Assembly: GCF_009696445.1 (NCBI RefSeq)
Contig: NZ_VULZ01000007.1
Span: 62,001-126,000, forward strand
Direction: 5' to 3'
Origin: Porcincola intestinalis
GTDB lineage: Bacteria > Bacillota > Clostridia > Lachnospirales > Lachnospiraceae
DNA length: 64,000 nucleotides
Shown: piece after piece, positions 17,770 through 27,292 of the stretch
How the letters are laid out: the number at the start of each line of letters is the position of its first letter
How positions within the stretch are numbered: the first letter of the stretch is position 1
Made by a program: the position numbers and the translations under genes
The notes under the pieces: generated by a model
Database searches by the model: none
Told to the model about the DNA's origin: nothing
The model's input: only the letters and a program-made list of their open reading frames with translations

Positions 17770-18916
17770 CCGGCACCTCCATCAGCTTTGAGAAAATCGG
17801 AAGGGCATTGTACAGATACCGGGTTGTCCCGTGGCTTCCGTGGTGCACCTCGCCTTCCCCGATTTCAAAAACAACGTTGGCGGCCGTCCTGTCGTCCCCG
17901 AAGGAAAAGAATTCCGGATGATTCTTCTCATCCCGCACCTGTGCCTCCACGACATCCAGCGCGAAATCCTCCGACCCGACACAGGAATACAGGAAAAAAT
18001 CGTCCTTCGTGTATCCCTGTGCGGCGACCGCATTCATGATATACTGCGCGCCGAAGTCGGCCATCGTTCCGCTCTCCTGTGCGTCCGGTCCCCAGTACAG
18101 GGAGCCGCTCATCCCCAGAAATGAATGAAAATAGTCCAGACAGTCACAGAGACGATAGTATGTGGTGACGCTCCCCATCGAAAATCCTCCGAACGCTCTC
18201 TGCCACCTGGATGCCCTCAGGCCGGCCTCATCGACCGTCTCCGCACAGGTGCTGTAGTGGCTCTCCACCTGAGGAAGCACGTCCCGGCGCAGCTCGTCCA
18301 CAAACCCTTTGGTATATTCCGCGTCCCAGTCAGCCTCCCGCTTCTGTCCCTGCTTCGGATAGTAGGTCAGCCCCACGAAGATCATCGGCCTGATCTCCCC
18401 GAGTGCAATCATGTTGTCGACAACATATTTCAGCTCCTTCGGCTGAAGCGAGGAACCGAAAAACCGCTCGGCGCTTCCGCCCGCTCCATGCATAAGGTAA
18501 AATATCGGATACTTTTCCGCGGGATCATATCCGTATGGAAGGTATACCTCCGCATACTTGCGGATCTTCTTCTCTGCCCTTCCGTAAAGGCCGTACGTGT
18601 TGGTCGTATACCAGAATTTTTCGATCGTGCCGCTTTCGGCAGGCTCATAGGTATATGACGCCGGCACCTCATCCATCGACAGCCCTGCCTCCGCAAGGCC
18701 TCCATCCTTCTGCGTGGACTGCGTCCTGACCATCACGCTGGATCTGATGCTGCGGGCAGCTGCCACCTTCGGCGCCTGGGCATGGAGGAAGCTCTTTCTT
18801 CTCAGAAACAGCAAAAAAAGAACCGCCACAGCAAAAAGGCCCAGAAGCAGGCCGCACCGAATATGCTTCCTGCTCCTGAGTCTTGCCTTCTGTCCGGGAT
18901 GATTCGTTCTCTTCAT
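17759..18916 (-). CDS. Membrane-anchored or secreted alpha/beta-hydrolase esterase
   Basis: The start at 18916 (MKRTNHPGQKARLRS) follows GAAGGAG with a seven-base spacer; upstream in-frame ATGs fit less well. A membrane helix at about residues 20-38 makes a signal anchor. The rest matches the esterase D / feruloyl-esterase-like fold: YLPYGYDPAEKYPIFYLMHGAGG, the nucleophile elbow GGFSMGS (Ser), and a late His near HHGSHGT. Related enzymes release acyl groups from plant polysaccharides such as xylan, plausible for a gut anaerobe, but the substrate is not shown by sequence. It is followed by the YkgJ-family gene in an overlapping arrangement. Confidence 0.85.
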   Translation of the reverse strand: MKRTNHPGQKARLRSRKHIRCGLLLGLFAVAVLFLLFLRRKSFLHAQAPKVAAARSIRSSVMVRTQSTQKDGGLAEAGLSMDEVPASYTYEPAESGTIEKFWYTTNTYGLYGRAEKKIRKYAEVYLPYGYDPAEKYPIFYLMHGAGGSAERFFGSSLQPKELKYVVDNMIALGEIRPMIFVGLTYYPKQGQKREADWDAEYTKGFVDELRRDVLPQVESHYSTCAETVDEAGLRASRWQRAFGGFSMGSVTTYYRLCDCLDYFHSFLGMSGSLYWGPDAQESGTMADFGAQYIMNAVAAQGYTKDDFFLYSCVGSEDFALDVVEAQVRDEKNHPEFFSFGDDRTAANVVFEIGEGEVHHGSHGTTRYLYNALPIFSKLMEVPDEA

Positions 18917-18974
18917 GTCCATCTCCTTCGCCTGCGCAGACAGTCCATGCTGTTTTCCCTGACAGTCGAATATG

Positions 18975-20204
18975 TCAGCCTGCCTGCGGCCCGGCATACG
19001 CCGCCACGATACCGGCCAGGATCTTCACCTCATCGTCCATGTCCTCGGCTGTGATATGCTCAAACGGCCCGTGGAACCCATAGCCGCCCGTCCCGAGATT
19101 CGGGCAGGGAAGTCCGCGGAAGGAAAGCGCCGCGCCGTCCGTCCCGCCTCTCACCGGGGCACTGTCCGGCGTGATCCCAAGTGCTGAGATTGCCTTTCTC
19201 GCGTTCTCGACCAGATGCATGCAAGGGCGGATCTGCTCCTCCATGTTCCGGTACTGCTGCTGAATGGTGAGCTTTACGGTTCCCTCCCCGTACTTTTCAT
19301 TGATCGTTTTCTCGATATGCCGCAGCAGATCCAGCCTTGCCTGGAAATGGCCCTCGCTGTGATCTCTCACCAGATAGGACACCTCTGCCTTCTCCACCGT
19401 CCCGCTGATGCTCTCCAGGTGGAAGAAACCCTCGCGTCCTTCCGTCAGGCGCGGGATGTCCGCCGCCGGGAGCATCGCGTTGATCTCACAGGCGACAAGC
19501 CCTGCATTGATCATCAGATTCTTTGCGCTTCCTGTGTGGACCGAAACCCCGCGGATCTCGAACTGTGCGCCTGCCGCGTTGAAGTTTTCATAGGTGATCT
19601 CGGAGGTCGCCCCGCCATCCACCGTGTAGGCGTAGTCCGCACCGAACTGTTTCAGATCGAACAGACGCGCTTCCGAGCCAATCTCTTCATCCGGCGTAAA
19701 TGCAACCGAGAGCGGCCCGTGCGGAAGCTTCTGATCTCTCAGCGTTTCCACCAGCGTCAGAATCTCCGCGATCCCGGCCTTGTCATCCGCCCCGAGCAGG
19801 GTCGTCCCGTCGGTCGTGATCAGGGTCTTCCCCTTCATCTGAGTCAGCTCCGGGAAGTCCGCCGGATCCAGCACCTTGCCGTCCCCGAGCGCAACCGCCT
19901 TCCCGTCATAGTGTTCATGGATCTGCGGCCTGACATCCTTTCCGGAAGCATCCGGTGCGGTATCCATGTGTGCGATGAACCCCAGCTTTGTCCGGTTCTC
20001 AAGTCCGGGCGTCGCCGGAATATGACCCGTCACATAGCCATTTCCATCCAGGCTGGCATCCCCGATGCCAAGACTCCTCATCTCCTCCACCAGGATTCTG
20101 GCCAGATCCAGCTCCCGCTCCGCACTCGGCGAGCAGGCTTCATTCTCCGGGTCGCTGGTTGTCCAGACCTTCGCGTACCGGAGCAGTCTCTCATATGCTC
20201 TCAT
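18975..20204 (-). CDS. pepT: Peptidase T (tripeptide aminopeptidase, M20B)
   Basis: Cytoplasmic zinc enzyme that removes the N-terminal residue from tripeptides. The 409-aa length is typical. Motifs: LGFIAHMDTAPDASG (first zinc His), the dimetal site TLLGADDKAGIAEI, the catalytic glutamate in FTPDEEIGSEA, and the C-terminal TGGYGFHGPFEHIT. It begins 15 bases after the M18 aminopeptidase stop, so the two form a peptide-degradation operon, probably continuing into the esterase. Confidence 0.96.
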   Translation of the reverse strand: MRAYERLLRYAKVWTTSDPENEACSPSAERELDLARILVEEMRSLGIGDASLDGNGYVTGHIPATPGLENRTKLGFIAHMDTAPDASGKDVRPQIHEHYDGKAVALGDGKVLDPADFPELTQMKGKTLITTDGTTLLGADDKAGIAEILTLVETLRDQKLPHGPLSVAFTPDEEIGSEARLFDLKQFGADYAYTVDGGATSEITYENFNAAGAQFEIRGVSVHTGSAKNLMINAGLVACEINAMLPAADIPRLTEGREGFFHLESISGTVEKAEVSYLVRDHSEGHFQARLDLLRHIEKTINEKYGEGTVKLTIQQQYRNMEEQIRPCMHLVENARKAISALGITPDSAPVRGGTDGAALSFRGLPCPNLGTGGYGFHGPFEHITAEDMDDEVKILAGIVAAYAGPQAG

Positions 20205-20219
20205 CAGTCAATCCCCTTC

Positions 20220-21632
20220 TCAGGCCTTCAGGAACGCCATGTATGCATTTCTCGCCTCAAAGATATCTGCCTTGCTTGTGACTTCCATCGGCGCGTGCAT
20301 GTTGAGCACAGCGACACCGGCATCGACCACATTCATCGCATATGCCGCGGAGATGTAGGCGATGGTTCCGCCGCCTCCCACATCCACTTTGCCAAGCTCT
20401 GCCGTCTGGAAAGCAACGTCCGCATCATCCATGACCTTTCGCACCCATCCGAAGTACTCGGCATTGGCATCGTTGGAGCCGGACTTTCCGCGTGCCCCCG
20501 TATACTTGTTGTACACAATTCCCTTGCCGAAGTAAGCGGAATTCTTCTTCTCGTAGGCCGAACCATAGAGCGGATCATATGCCGCGGAGACATCGCTCGA
20601 AAGCATCCTGCATGCGGAGAGGCATCTACGAAGCTTCAGCTCACTGTACTGCCCGCACCTGTCCATCAGCTCCGCTGTTGCATTCTCGAAGAAATGAGAG
20701 TGTGCGCCTGTCGCGCCGACCGAGCCGATTTCCTCCTTGTCCGTCAGCAGGCAGCAGCTCGTATACTCCGGATTCTCGCTGCGCAGGATCGCGTCCAGCG
20801 AGGTGAAGGCGCAGACGCGGTCATCCTGCCCGTATGCAGCGACCATGCTGCGGTCAAGACCAAGGTCTCTTGCCGGACCTGCCGGCACAATCTCCAGCTC
20901 TGCGGAGAGGAAATCCTCTTCCTCCATCCCATACTTGTCTTTCAGGATATTGAGAATCTGCTGCTTTACCAGATCTTTTGTTTCTTTCTTTCCGCCGTCT
21001 GCATCTTCCTTCTGTCTGCCTTCGGTAAGCGGCTTCGATCCGACCAGGACATCCAGATTCTCGCCCTCGATGGCCTCCGCAAGTGTCTTCCCCATCTGGT
21101 CCTTTGAAAGATGGATCAGAAGGTCGCTGACACAGAATACCGGGTCTGACGCATCCTCCCCGACATTCACCTTCACGACACTGCCGTCCTTCTTCGCGAC
21201 GACGCCGTGAATCGCCAGCGGAATGGTTGTCCACTGGTACTTCTTAATGCCGCCGTAGTAGTGGGTGTCAAGAAATGCCAGCTCCGTATCCTCGTAGAGC
21301 GGGTGCTGCTTGAGGTCAAGCCTCGGCGAATCGATGTGCGCGCCAAGGATCCGCATCCCTTCCTCGAGCGGCTTTCTTCCTATTACATAGAGGACCACTG
21401 TCTTCTTCATCCAGACCGCATAAACCTTATCCCCTGCCTTCAGCGTTTCACCGTTTTCAACAATCTTCCTGAGATCGCGGAAACCTGCACGCTCCGCACG
21501 GGAAACTGCCTCCGCGGCGAACTCCCGCTCCGTCTTGCAGCGGGAAAGCGTATCCTTATAATCCTCGCAGAGCCTGCCGAGGCTCTCAAGCTGCTGTGCT
21601 GTATATGTTTTCCATCTGTTCTCCCGTTCCAT
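20220..21632 (-). CDS. M18-family aminopeptidase (aspartyl/aminopeptidase I type)
   Basis: A 470-aa zinc aminopeptidase of family M18. It has the metal-site motif GAHIDSPRLDLKQHPLYED, the second site GQDDRVCAFTSLDAI, the glutamates in TDKEEIGSVGATGAHS, and a C-terminal His region (VLNMHAPMEV). M18 enzymes form large tetrahedral dodecamers that clear N-terminal residues in the cytoplasm. It is the first gene of the run with pepT; the corrinoid adenosyltransferase gene is 101 bases upstream. Confidence 0.93.
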   Translation of the reverse strand: MERENRWKTYTAQQLESLGRLCEDYKDTLSRCKTEREFAAEAVSRAERAGFRDLRKIVENGETLKAGDKVYAVWMKKTVVLYVIGRKPLEEGMRILGAHIDSPRLDLKQHPLYEDTELAFLDTHYYGGIKKYQWTTIPLAIHGVVAKKDGSVVKVNVGEDASDPVFCVSDLLIHLSKDQMGKTLAEAIEGENLDVLVGSKPLTEGRQKEDADGGKKETKDLVKQQILNILKDKYGMEEEDFLSAELEIVPAGPARDLGLDRSMVAAYGQDDRVCAFTSLDAILRSENPEYTSCCLLTDKEEIGSVGATGAHSHFFENATAELMDRCGQYSELKLRRCLSACRMLSSDVSAAYDPLYGSAYEKKNSAYFGKGIVYNKYTGARGKSGSNDANAEYFGWVRKVMDDADVAFQTAELGKVDVGGGGTIAYISAAYAMNVVDAGVAVLNMHAPMEVTSKADIFEARNAYMAFLKA

Positions 21633-21733
21633 TCTCTGTTCCTCCTTCTGTCATGCAAACCGCCGTATCAGCTGCCTGTTCCTTTCTCCTACTTCTGGAA
21701 TCGGCTGTCTGGCACAATCTCCTGCGCCGTCTG

Positions 21734-22234
21734 TCAGTCCCGCGGATTTCTGTAATCGGTCACGACCTCCGTGACCTCATCCACGTACGGCCAGATGCTC
21801 TCGACCTTCGTCTGCCCCGTCAGATAGATCTCCATCCCGTCCTGTGCCTGATCCAGCAGGGCTGTCAGATCCTCCTGTTTGAGAGCGCCGATGTTGAACA
21901 GCCCCAGCACCTCGTCCAGAATCAGGACATCGCATTCCCCTGTTGAAACCACCTTCTTTGCAAAGCTGTAACCCGTCCGGAAATGAATCAGTTCCTCATC
22001 CTTCTCCTGCTCCGTGAGCTCACTGAACGGCTTTGCAAACTTGTCAAATGAAAAAAGCTTGATCTCCGGCTCCAGTTTCTTCAAAAAGTCCAGGCCTGCA
22101 GCCTCTTTTCCCTTCATAAACTGGATCACAAACACCCGTCTTCCCGAGCAGGCCGCCTTGACCGCCTGTCCGATCGCAGCGGAAGACTTCCCGCTGCCCT
22201 CTCCACAATAGATGTGGACATAACTCTTTCCCAT
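21734..22234 (-). CDS. cobO: Corrinoid adenosyltransferase (CobO/BtuR family)
   Basis: Adenosylates cob(I)alamin or its precursor using ATP. The 166-aa protein starts with the family's P-loop YCGEGSGKSSAA, has VIQFMKGKEAAGLDFL and the conserved CDVLILDEVLGLFNIG, and ends with VTDYRNPRD. No other cobalamin synthesis gene is in the window, so it may serve scavenged corrinoid. It is 101 bases upstream of the M18 aminopeptidase on the same strand. Confidence 0.9.
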   Translation of the reverse strand: MGKSYVHIYCGEGSGKSSAAIGQAVKAACSGRRVFVIQFMKGKEAAGLDFLKKLEPEIKLFSFDKFAKPFSELTEQEKDEELIHFRTGYSFAKKVVSTGECDVLILDEVLGLFNIGALKQEDLTALLDQAQDGMEIYLTGQTKVESIWPYVDEVTEVVTDYRNPRD

Positions 22235-22397
22235 GCCTCAAACCCTCTCCGATTCAGACCTGCAGCCGCACTGCCGCAGTGCCTCTGCGGAATGCTCCGC
22301 AGCCGTAAATCGCCCTGAAACGATAAAAGAAATCCATCTTCCGGCATCGATATATATACACTAGAAGCCCTGCAAATGCAAGGTTTCCCGGTTTCAC

Positions 22398-22425
22398 TTG
22401 CATTCGGAAGTTTTTATGATAGAAT
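22398..22425 (+). promoter_or_regulatory. Candidate promoter of typA
   Basis: TTGCAT (22398-22403) and TAGAAT (22420-22425) are separated by 16 bases, about 70 bases before the typA start. Upstream sequence is AT-rich compared with the surroundings. Confidence 0.5.
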
Positions 22426-22497
22426 ATCTGCGGTATTTTTGTCAGGAATGTTGAATGTACGCAGCTTTGATCACAGCCGCGCAGGGAAGGAAGCTTT

Positions 22498-24351
22498 ATG
22501 GTAAGAGAAGATGTGAGAAATGTTGCCATCATCGCGCACGTTGACCACGGTAAAACAACGCTGGTCGACTGCCTGCTGAGGCAGAGCGGTGTGTTCCGCG
22601 CAAACCAGGAGGTCGTTGACCGTGTCATGGACTCCAACGCGATCGAGCGTGAGCGCGGCATCACCATTTTGTCCAAGAACACAGCCGTCACCTACAAGAA
22701 CACGAAGATCAACATTGTGGATACCCCAGGTCACGCGGACTTCGGAGGTGAGGTGGAACGTGTCCTGAAGATGGTCGACGGTGTCATTCTTCTCGTAGAT
22801 GCTTTCGAGGGCCCGATGCCGCAGACGCGCTTTGTGACCGAGAAGGCGCTCGCCCTTGACCTGCCGTTTGTCATCTGCGTCAACAAAATCGACCGCCCGG
22901 GCGCCCGTCCGGATGAGGTCGTCGACGAGACGCTCGAGCTTCTGATGGATCTGAATGCCTCCGACAAGCAGCTGGATTCCCCGTTCGTTTTCGCCTCCGC
23001 AAGGGAAGGCTTTGCGGTAAAGGATCTGAACGACGAGCACAAAAACATGGCTCCGCTGTTCGACACCATCCTGGAGCACATCCCGGCGCCGGAGGGCGAT
23101 CCGGAAGGCCCGCTCCAGATGCTCATATCCACAATCGACTACAATGAATATGTCGGAAGAATCGGCATCGGAAAGATCAGCCGGGGTACCATCCGCGTCA
23201 ACCAGGATGCTCTTTTAGTCAACCATCACGACAAGGACAAGCACGAAAAGGTCCGCATCACAAAGCTCTATGAGTTTGATGGCCTGAAGAAGGTTGACGT
23301 GCCGCAGGCTTCAATGGGTTCCATCGTCGCGCTTTCCGGAATTGAGGACCTGCATATCGGAGACACCGTCTGCGATCTCGGTACCCCGGACGCGATTCCG
23401 TTCCAGAAGATCGAGGATCCGACCATCTCCATGAACTTCTGTGTCAACGACAGTCCATTTGCCGGCCAGGAGGGCAAGTTTGTCACCTCCCGTCATCTCA
23501 GAGACCGTCTGTACCGTGAGCTGAACACAGATGTCTCACTCCGCGTCGAGGATACCGACAACACCGATACCTTCAAAGTTTCCGGCAGAGGTGAGCTTCA
23601 CCTGTCCGTCCTGATTGAGACGATGCGCCGCGAGGGTTATGAATTCGCAGTCTCCAAAGCGGAGGTCATCTACAAGACGGACGAGCGCGGCAGAAAGCTC
23701 GAACCGATGGAGATTGCCTACGTAGACGTTCCGGATGAGTTTTCCGGTACGGTCATCCAGAAGCTGTCCCTCCGGAAGGGCGAGCTTCAGGGGATGGGCA
23801 AGACTTCGGACGGAAGAACCCGCCTGGAGTTTGAGATTCCGTCGCGCGGCCTGATCGGTTTCAGGAACGATTTCATGACCGACACCAAGGGCACTGGGAT
23901 CATCAACACCATTTTCGACGGTTACTCACCTTACAAGGGAGACCTGTCCTACCGTCCGCAGGGCTCGCTGATCTCATTCGAGACCGGGGTCGCGGTTGCC
24001 TATGGTCTGTTCAACGCTCAGGACCGCGGAATCCTCTTTGTAAAGCCGGGTGACAAGGTGTACTCCGGCATGGTCATCGGAGAATCCAGCAAGCCGGAGG
24101 ATGTGGAGCTGAATGTCTGCAAGACCAAGCACCTGACCAACACCCGCTCTTCCGGAGCTGACGAAGCCCTGAAGCTCGTTCCGCACAAGGAGCTGTCGCT
24201 GGAGCAGGCCATCGAGTACATCGATACCGATGAGCTTCTGGAAGTCACACCGAAGTCCATCCGGATCCGGAAAAAGATCCTCGACCCGCTTCTGAGAAAG
24301 AGAGCAAACATTGCCCGCACGCAGAGAGCGCAGGCTGAGGCAAACCGCTGA
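22498..24351 (+). CDS. typA: Translational GTPase TypA/BipA
   Basis: Ribosome-binding GTPase of the EF-G family involved in ribosome assembly and stress growth. The 617-aa protein has G1 [13 protein letters not shown]2 RGITI, G3 [13 protein letters not shown]4 NKIDRPGA and G5 SAREG-like (here [10 protein letters not shown]), then EF-G-like domains and the TypA-specific C-terminus with [20 protein letters not shown]. The ATG at 22498 follows GGAAGGA. A strong terminator lies 25 bases after the stop, so it is monocistronic. Confidence 0.97.
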   Translation: MVREDVRNVAIIAHVDHGKTTLVDCLLRQSGVFRANQEVVDRVMDSNAIERERGITILSKNTAVTYKNTKINIVDTPGHADFGGEVERVLKMVDGVILLVDAFEGPMPQTRFVTEKALALDLPFVICVNKIDRPGARPDEVVDETLELLMDLNASDKQLDSPFVFASAREGFAVKDLNDEHKNMAPLFDTILEHIPAPEGDPEGPLQMLISTIDYNEYVGRIGIGKISRGTIRVNQDALLVNHHDKDKHEKVRITKLYEFDGLKKVDVPQASMGSIVALSGIEDLHIGDTVCDLGTPDAIPFQKIEDPTISMNFCVNDSPFAGQEGKFVTSRHLRDRLYRELNTDVSLRVEDTDNTDTFKVSGRGELHLSVLIETMRREGYEFAVSKAEVIYKTDERGRKLEPMEIAYVDVPDEFSGTVIQKLSLRKGELQGMGKTSDGRTRLEFEIPSRGLIGFRNDFMTDTKGTGIINTIFDGYSPYKGDLSYRPQGSLISFETGVAVAYGLFNAQDRGILFVKPGDKVYSGMVIGESSKPEDVELNVCKTKHLTNTRSSGADEALKLVPHKELSLEQAIEYIDTDELLEVTPKSIRIRKKILDPLLRKRANIARTQRAQAEANR

Positions 24352-24375
24352 ATCATACATCTGAACAGCAAAACA

Positions 24376-24406
24376 GCCGCACGATTTTTAACCGTGCGGC
24401 CTTTTT
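24376..24406 (+). terminator. Rho-independent terminator of typA
   Basis: GCCGCACG (24376-24383) and CGTGCGGC (24393-24400) form an eight-base stem with a nine-base loop, followed by CTTTTTC. Confidence 0.9.
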
Positions 24407-24502
24407 CTTCTTTAATCTCATGTTCTATATCCGGTGAACATCTTCCCCCCGAATACTCCTGTACCGCAAGTGCTCCCAGACTACGCGCAGGCAAGGCAGA
24501 AA

Positions 24503-24535
24503 GAAAAAGGGCGGCGCACAAAACATGCACCGCCC
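24503..24535 (-). terminator. Rho-independent terminator of the ldh-family gene
   Basis: On the minus strand GGGCGG pairs with CCGCCC around a loop with inner TGCA/TGTGC pairing, followed by TTTTTCTTTC. It is about 100 bases after the dehydrogenase stop codon. Confidence 0.8.
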
Positions 24536-24636
24536 ACGGGTATTCTCAGTATCCTGTTACTTTGCCTGCCTGCTCACAGATTCACGTGATTCCGGAGCAT
24601 TCTCAGACACATTCGGGAAATCTTCCCAAGAATGAT

Positions 24637-25590
24637 TTACTGCTTGTCCTCGCCGTAGATATGCTCAACCATCTGATGCATCACAGCTGCAGAAGCCTTC
24701 AGCTTTCCGAGCTCCTCATCTGTCAGCGGAAGGATGATCTTCTTCTCAACACCGTTCGGGCCGACCAGGCAGGATACGGAAACGCAGACATCTCTCAGGC
24801 CATACTCGCCATGCATCATCGTGGAGATGGTCGTGACAGAATTCTCGGAGGAAAGGATCATGCGGCAAAGCTTGACGACGGAGACAGCGATCGCATAGAA
24901 GGTTGCTCCCTTGTCTGCGATGATGACGCCGCCGGACTTGCGGACGGTATCAATGATGCGGTCCGGATCAAATTCTGCATCCTTGTTTTTTGCATAGGTC
25001 TTGTAATACTCAGCGACCGGAACACCAGCCACATGTGCAACAGACCACGGAACGAAGGAAGAATCGCCGTGCTCGCCGAAGACATAAGCGTGAACGTTCT
25101 TGGAGGAAACGCCGCACTCATCCGCAATCAGATGTCTCAGTCTCGCAGAGTCAAGCTGTGTGCCGGATCCGATGATCTGGCTCTCCGGAATTCCGGACTC
25201 CTTCATGAACACATAGGTCAGGATATCGACAGGGTTGGAAACGATGATGTACTTCGCATACGGACATACAGGAGCAATCTTACCCGCAATATCACGCATG
25301 ATGCTGACGTTCGTCTTTGCGAGATCCAGTCTGGTCATTCCCGGCTTTCTTCCCATGCCGGACGTGATGATGACGATGTTGGACCCCTTCGCATCTGCGT
25401 AGTCACCTGAAGTGACGCTGATCGGATCACGGAATGCAGTGGACTGCACAATATCAAGTGCCTCGCCGTTTGCCTTTTTCTCGTTGATGTCGATCAGAAG
25501 AATTTCTGTCGCGAGTGTTTCAAGTGAAAGTGTGTAAGCGATTGTTGCTCCTACGGAGCCTGCTCCGATAATTGTAATTTTGGTTGCCAT
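24637..25590 (-). CDS. ldh: L-lactate/malate dehydrogenase family protein (annotated as L-lactate dehydrogenase)
   Basis: NAD-dependent 2-hydroxyacid dehydrogenase of the LDH/MDH superfamily, 317 aa. It has the Rossmann start ITIIGAGSVGATIAY, catalytic Arg87 in GMTRLDL, catalytic His in the GEHGDSSFVPWS motif, and the NPVDILTY strand as in LDHs. The residue that decides substrate in this family is Arg81 (SGMGRKPGMTRLDL), where classic LDHs have Gln and malate dehydrogenases have Arg, so the substrate is not secure. It has its own strong promoter, a 20-base palindrome at the start of transcription and a terminator. The gene upstream is a GntR/FCD regulator. Confidence 0.88.
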   Translation of the reverse strand: MATKITIIGAGSVGATIAYTLSLETLATEILLIDINEKKANGEALDIVQSTAFRDPISVTSGDYADAKGSNIVIITSGMGRKPGMTRLDLAKTNVSIMRDIAGKIAPVCPYAKYIIVSNPVDILTYVFMKESGIPESQIIGSGTQLDSARLRHLIADECGVSSKNVHAYVFGEHGDSSFVPWSVAHVAGVPVAEYYKTYAKNKDAEFDPDRIIDTVRKSGGVIIADKGATFYAIAVSVVKLCRMILSSENSVTTISTMMHGEYGLRDVCVSVSCLVGPNGVEKKIILPLTDEELGKLKASAAVMHQMVEHIYGEDKQ

Positions 25591-25644
25591 ATTCGTTCCC
25601 TTCCTGAATTGTCTATGTGACTTTCCAACTCTAACAGAGAAATC

Positions 25645-25664
25645 ATGTATGAATCTTCATACAT
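25645..25664. promoter_or_regulatory. 20-bp palindromic operator candidate at the ldh-family start point
   Basis: ATGTATGAA and TTCATACAT flank a two-base centre (TC), a perfect inverted repeat. It begins about eight bases downstream of the -10, at the expected transcription start. GntR/FCD regulators bind short palindromes of this kind, and such a regulator is encoded directly upstream. Confidence 0.65.
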
Positions 25665-25671
25665 CTCACGC

Positions 25672-25700
25672 ATCATAGCATGATGTGAAAATATTGTCAA
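25672..25700 (-). promoter_or_regulatory. Sigma-A promoter of the ldh-family gene
   Basis: On the minus strand TTGACA (25695-25700) and TATGAT (25672-25677) are separated by 17 bases, a near-consensus promoter. It starts only five bases after the stop codon of the GntR-family gene. Confidence 0.75.
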
Positions 25701-25705
25701 TGAAG

Positions 25706-26383
25706 CTACTGGATGTGTTCCGCCAGTACATTCGCCTGGCTCTCGATGTGCCTCTGAAGCTCCTGAGCGGCGCGGTCCTCGTCGTGTGTCTCAAGCGCGC
25801 TTATGATGTTTCTGTGCGCCTGCACCAGGATCGGGTAAGTCTCAGGATCCTTCAGATTCTCCAGCCTGTACCGGTATAGCTCCTCCCGCAGCTGCGTCAG
25901 GGACTGGGTCAGACGGCGGTTATGCGCCGCCTCTGTGATCCGCTCATGGAACTGAACATCCAGCCGGGCAGATGTCTGCATGTCGTTTTTCTCAAGGGAC
26001 AGCTCGAATTCCTGCTCCAGCTTTCTCAGCGTCTGGATCGTCAGCTCGTCCATGTTGCGGCATGCCTTGCGGACCGCAAGCTCTTCCAGTGCCTCCCGGA
26101 CCTCCAGCGCATCTCTCAGATCGGACTCCTTGATCGGTTCGACTATGGTTCCCCGCCGCACGCTCATCCGCACGAGCCCTTCCATGCTTAAAAGCCGCAT
26201 CGCCTCCCGCACGGGCGTTCTGCTCACCCCCAGGACACTGCTGAGCTGAAGCTCCATCAGCCTTGTCCCCGGCGGAAGCGTGCCTTCCAGGATGGCATCG
26301 CGAAGTGTATGGAAAACCACATCCCTGAGCGGGAGCGAATCATCTGCTTCCAGTTTCAGTTTGTCAATCGCCGCTTCAGTCAT
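25706..26383 (-). CDS. GntR-family transcriptional regulator with FCD domain
   Basis: The start at 26383 (MTEAAIDKLKLEADDS) overlaps the ispE stop by eight bases; a longer frame would run deep into ispE. The 225-aa protein has the GntR winged helix (about 20-85, with LREAILEGTLPPGTRLMEL-like and VSRTPVREAMRLL) and an all-helical FCD ligand domain (about 95-220) whose metal-site pattern D-x3-H-x...H is seen as LDVQFHERI and later QAHRNII and ELQRHIESQ. FCD regulators often sense carboxylic acids such as lactate. The palindrome and promoter of the following dehydrogenase gene lie immediately downstream, so it is the likely controller. Confidence 0.9.
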   Translation of the reverse strand: MTEAAIDKLKLEADDSLPLRDVVFHTLRDAILEGTLPPGTRLMELQLSSVLGVSRTPVREAMRLLSMEGLVRMSVRRGTIVEPIKESDLRDALEVREALEELAVRKACRNMDELTIQTLRKLEQEFELSLEKNDMQTSARLDVQFHERITEAAHNRRLTQSLTQLREELYRYRLENLKDPETYPILVQAHRNIISALETHDEDRAAQELQRHIESQANVLAEHIQ

Positions 26384-27260
26384 ATATCTCCGTTCTCCTG
26401 TTATAGGGTCTTGTGAGGCAGACAAACGATGCATCTGTCCCCCGTGCAAGAGCATCCCTTGCCGCTTCTGCCTTCCTGTCGTCATCATAGATACCGAATA
26501 CACTCGGACCGCTTCCGCTCATCATGGACACCAGGGCCCCCTGCTGCTGCATAAACGACTTGATTCTGGAAATGACCGGGTACCGGACCTCCGTCACGGA
26601 TTCCAGAACATTGCCGCAGAGGCTGCAGACTCCTGCCAGATCACGATTCTGCGCCGCCTGTACCTGGGCATCCGTATCCGGGTGCCGGATATCGGCTGTC
26701 ATATGAAGCGCCTCGAAGACAGCCTTCGTGGATACATGGATATCCGGCTTCGCAATCAGGATCCTGCAGTCCGGGAGCGCCGGAAGCGGGGTCAGGATTT
26801 CGCCAATTCCCTCCGCAAGCGCCGTCCCGCGCATCACGCAGAAGGGGATATCCGCACCGAGACGCTTCCCCATCTCCCTGAGCTTCTCCTGCGGGAGTCT
26901 CAGTCCGAACAGCAGATTCATCGCAACCAGAACGGCTGCCGCATCCGAGCTTCCGCCGGCAAGACCGGCAGCGACCGGGATGTGTTTTTCAAGATTGATG
27001 AAGACGCCGTCCCGGATCCCGCACTCCTCCATTACAAGTGCTGCCGCCCGGGCGGCCAGATTCGTCTGATCCGCCGGCAGATAGCGGAGATTCGTTTTCA
27101 TGCGGACCCCCGGTGCCCGCGTCGGGCTCACCGTCACCTGGTCGCTGAGCCTGACAGACTGCATCACCATTCGAAGATCATGATACCCGTCCGGCCTTGT
27201 CCCGACGACATCCAGGCTGAGGTTAATCTTCGCCATCGTCCTGAGATTGATCCGTCTCAT
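26376..27260 (-). CDS. ispE: 4-diphosphocytidyl-2-C-methyl-D-erythritol kinase
   Basis: GHMP kinase of the non-mevalonate isoprenoid pathway, phosphorylating CDP-methylerythritol. The 294-aa protein shows AKINLSLDVVGTRPDGYHDL at the N-terminus, the ATP loop PVAAGLAGGSSDAAAVL and the third GHMP motif MSGSGPSVFGIY. It lies 32 bases after the GreA/GreB-family gene and overlaps the GntR gene, forming one transcript. No other pathway gene is present here. Confidence 0.96.
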   Translation of the reverse strand: MRRINLRTMAKINLSLDVVGTRPDGYHDLRMVMQSVRLSDQVTVSPTRAPGVRMKTNLRYLPADQTNLAARAAALVMEECGIRDGVFINLEKHIPVAAGLAGGSSDAAAVLVAMNLLFGLRLPQEKLREMGKRLGADIPFCVMRGTALAEGIGEILTPLPALPDCRILIAKPDIHVSTKAVFEALHMTADIRHPDTDAQVQAAQNRDLAGVCSLCGNVLESVTEVRYPVISRIKSFMQQQGALVSMMSGSGPSVFGIYDDDRKAEAARDALARGTDASFVCLTRPYNRRTEIYD

Positions 27261-27292
27261 TCTTCCCCCGTTTCCATATCCAAAGCTGCCCG

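Noticed and set aside
19215-21107. A 630-codon plus-strand open frame opposite pepT and the M18 aminopeptidase gene.
   Set aside because: It spans two well-supported minus-strand genes and has low-complexity His/Arg/Cys content typical of antisense frames.
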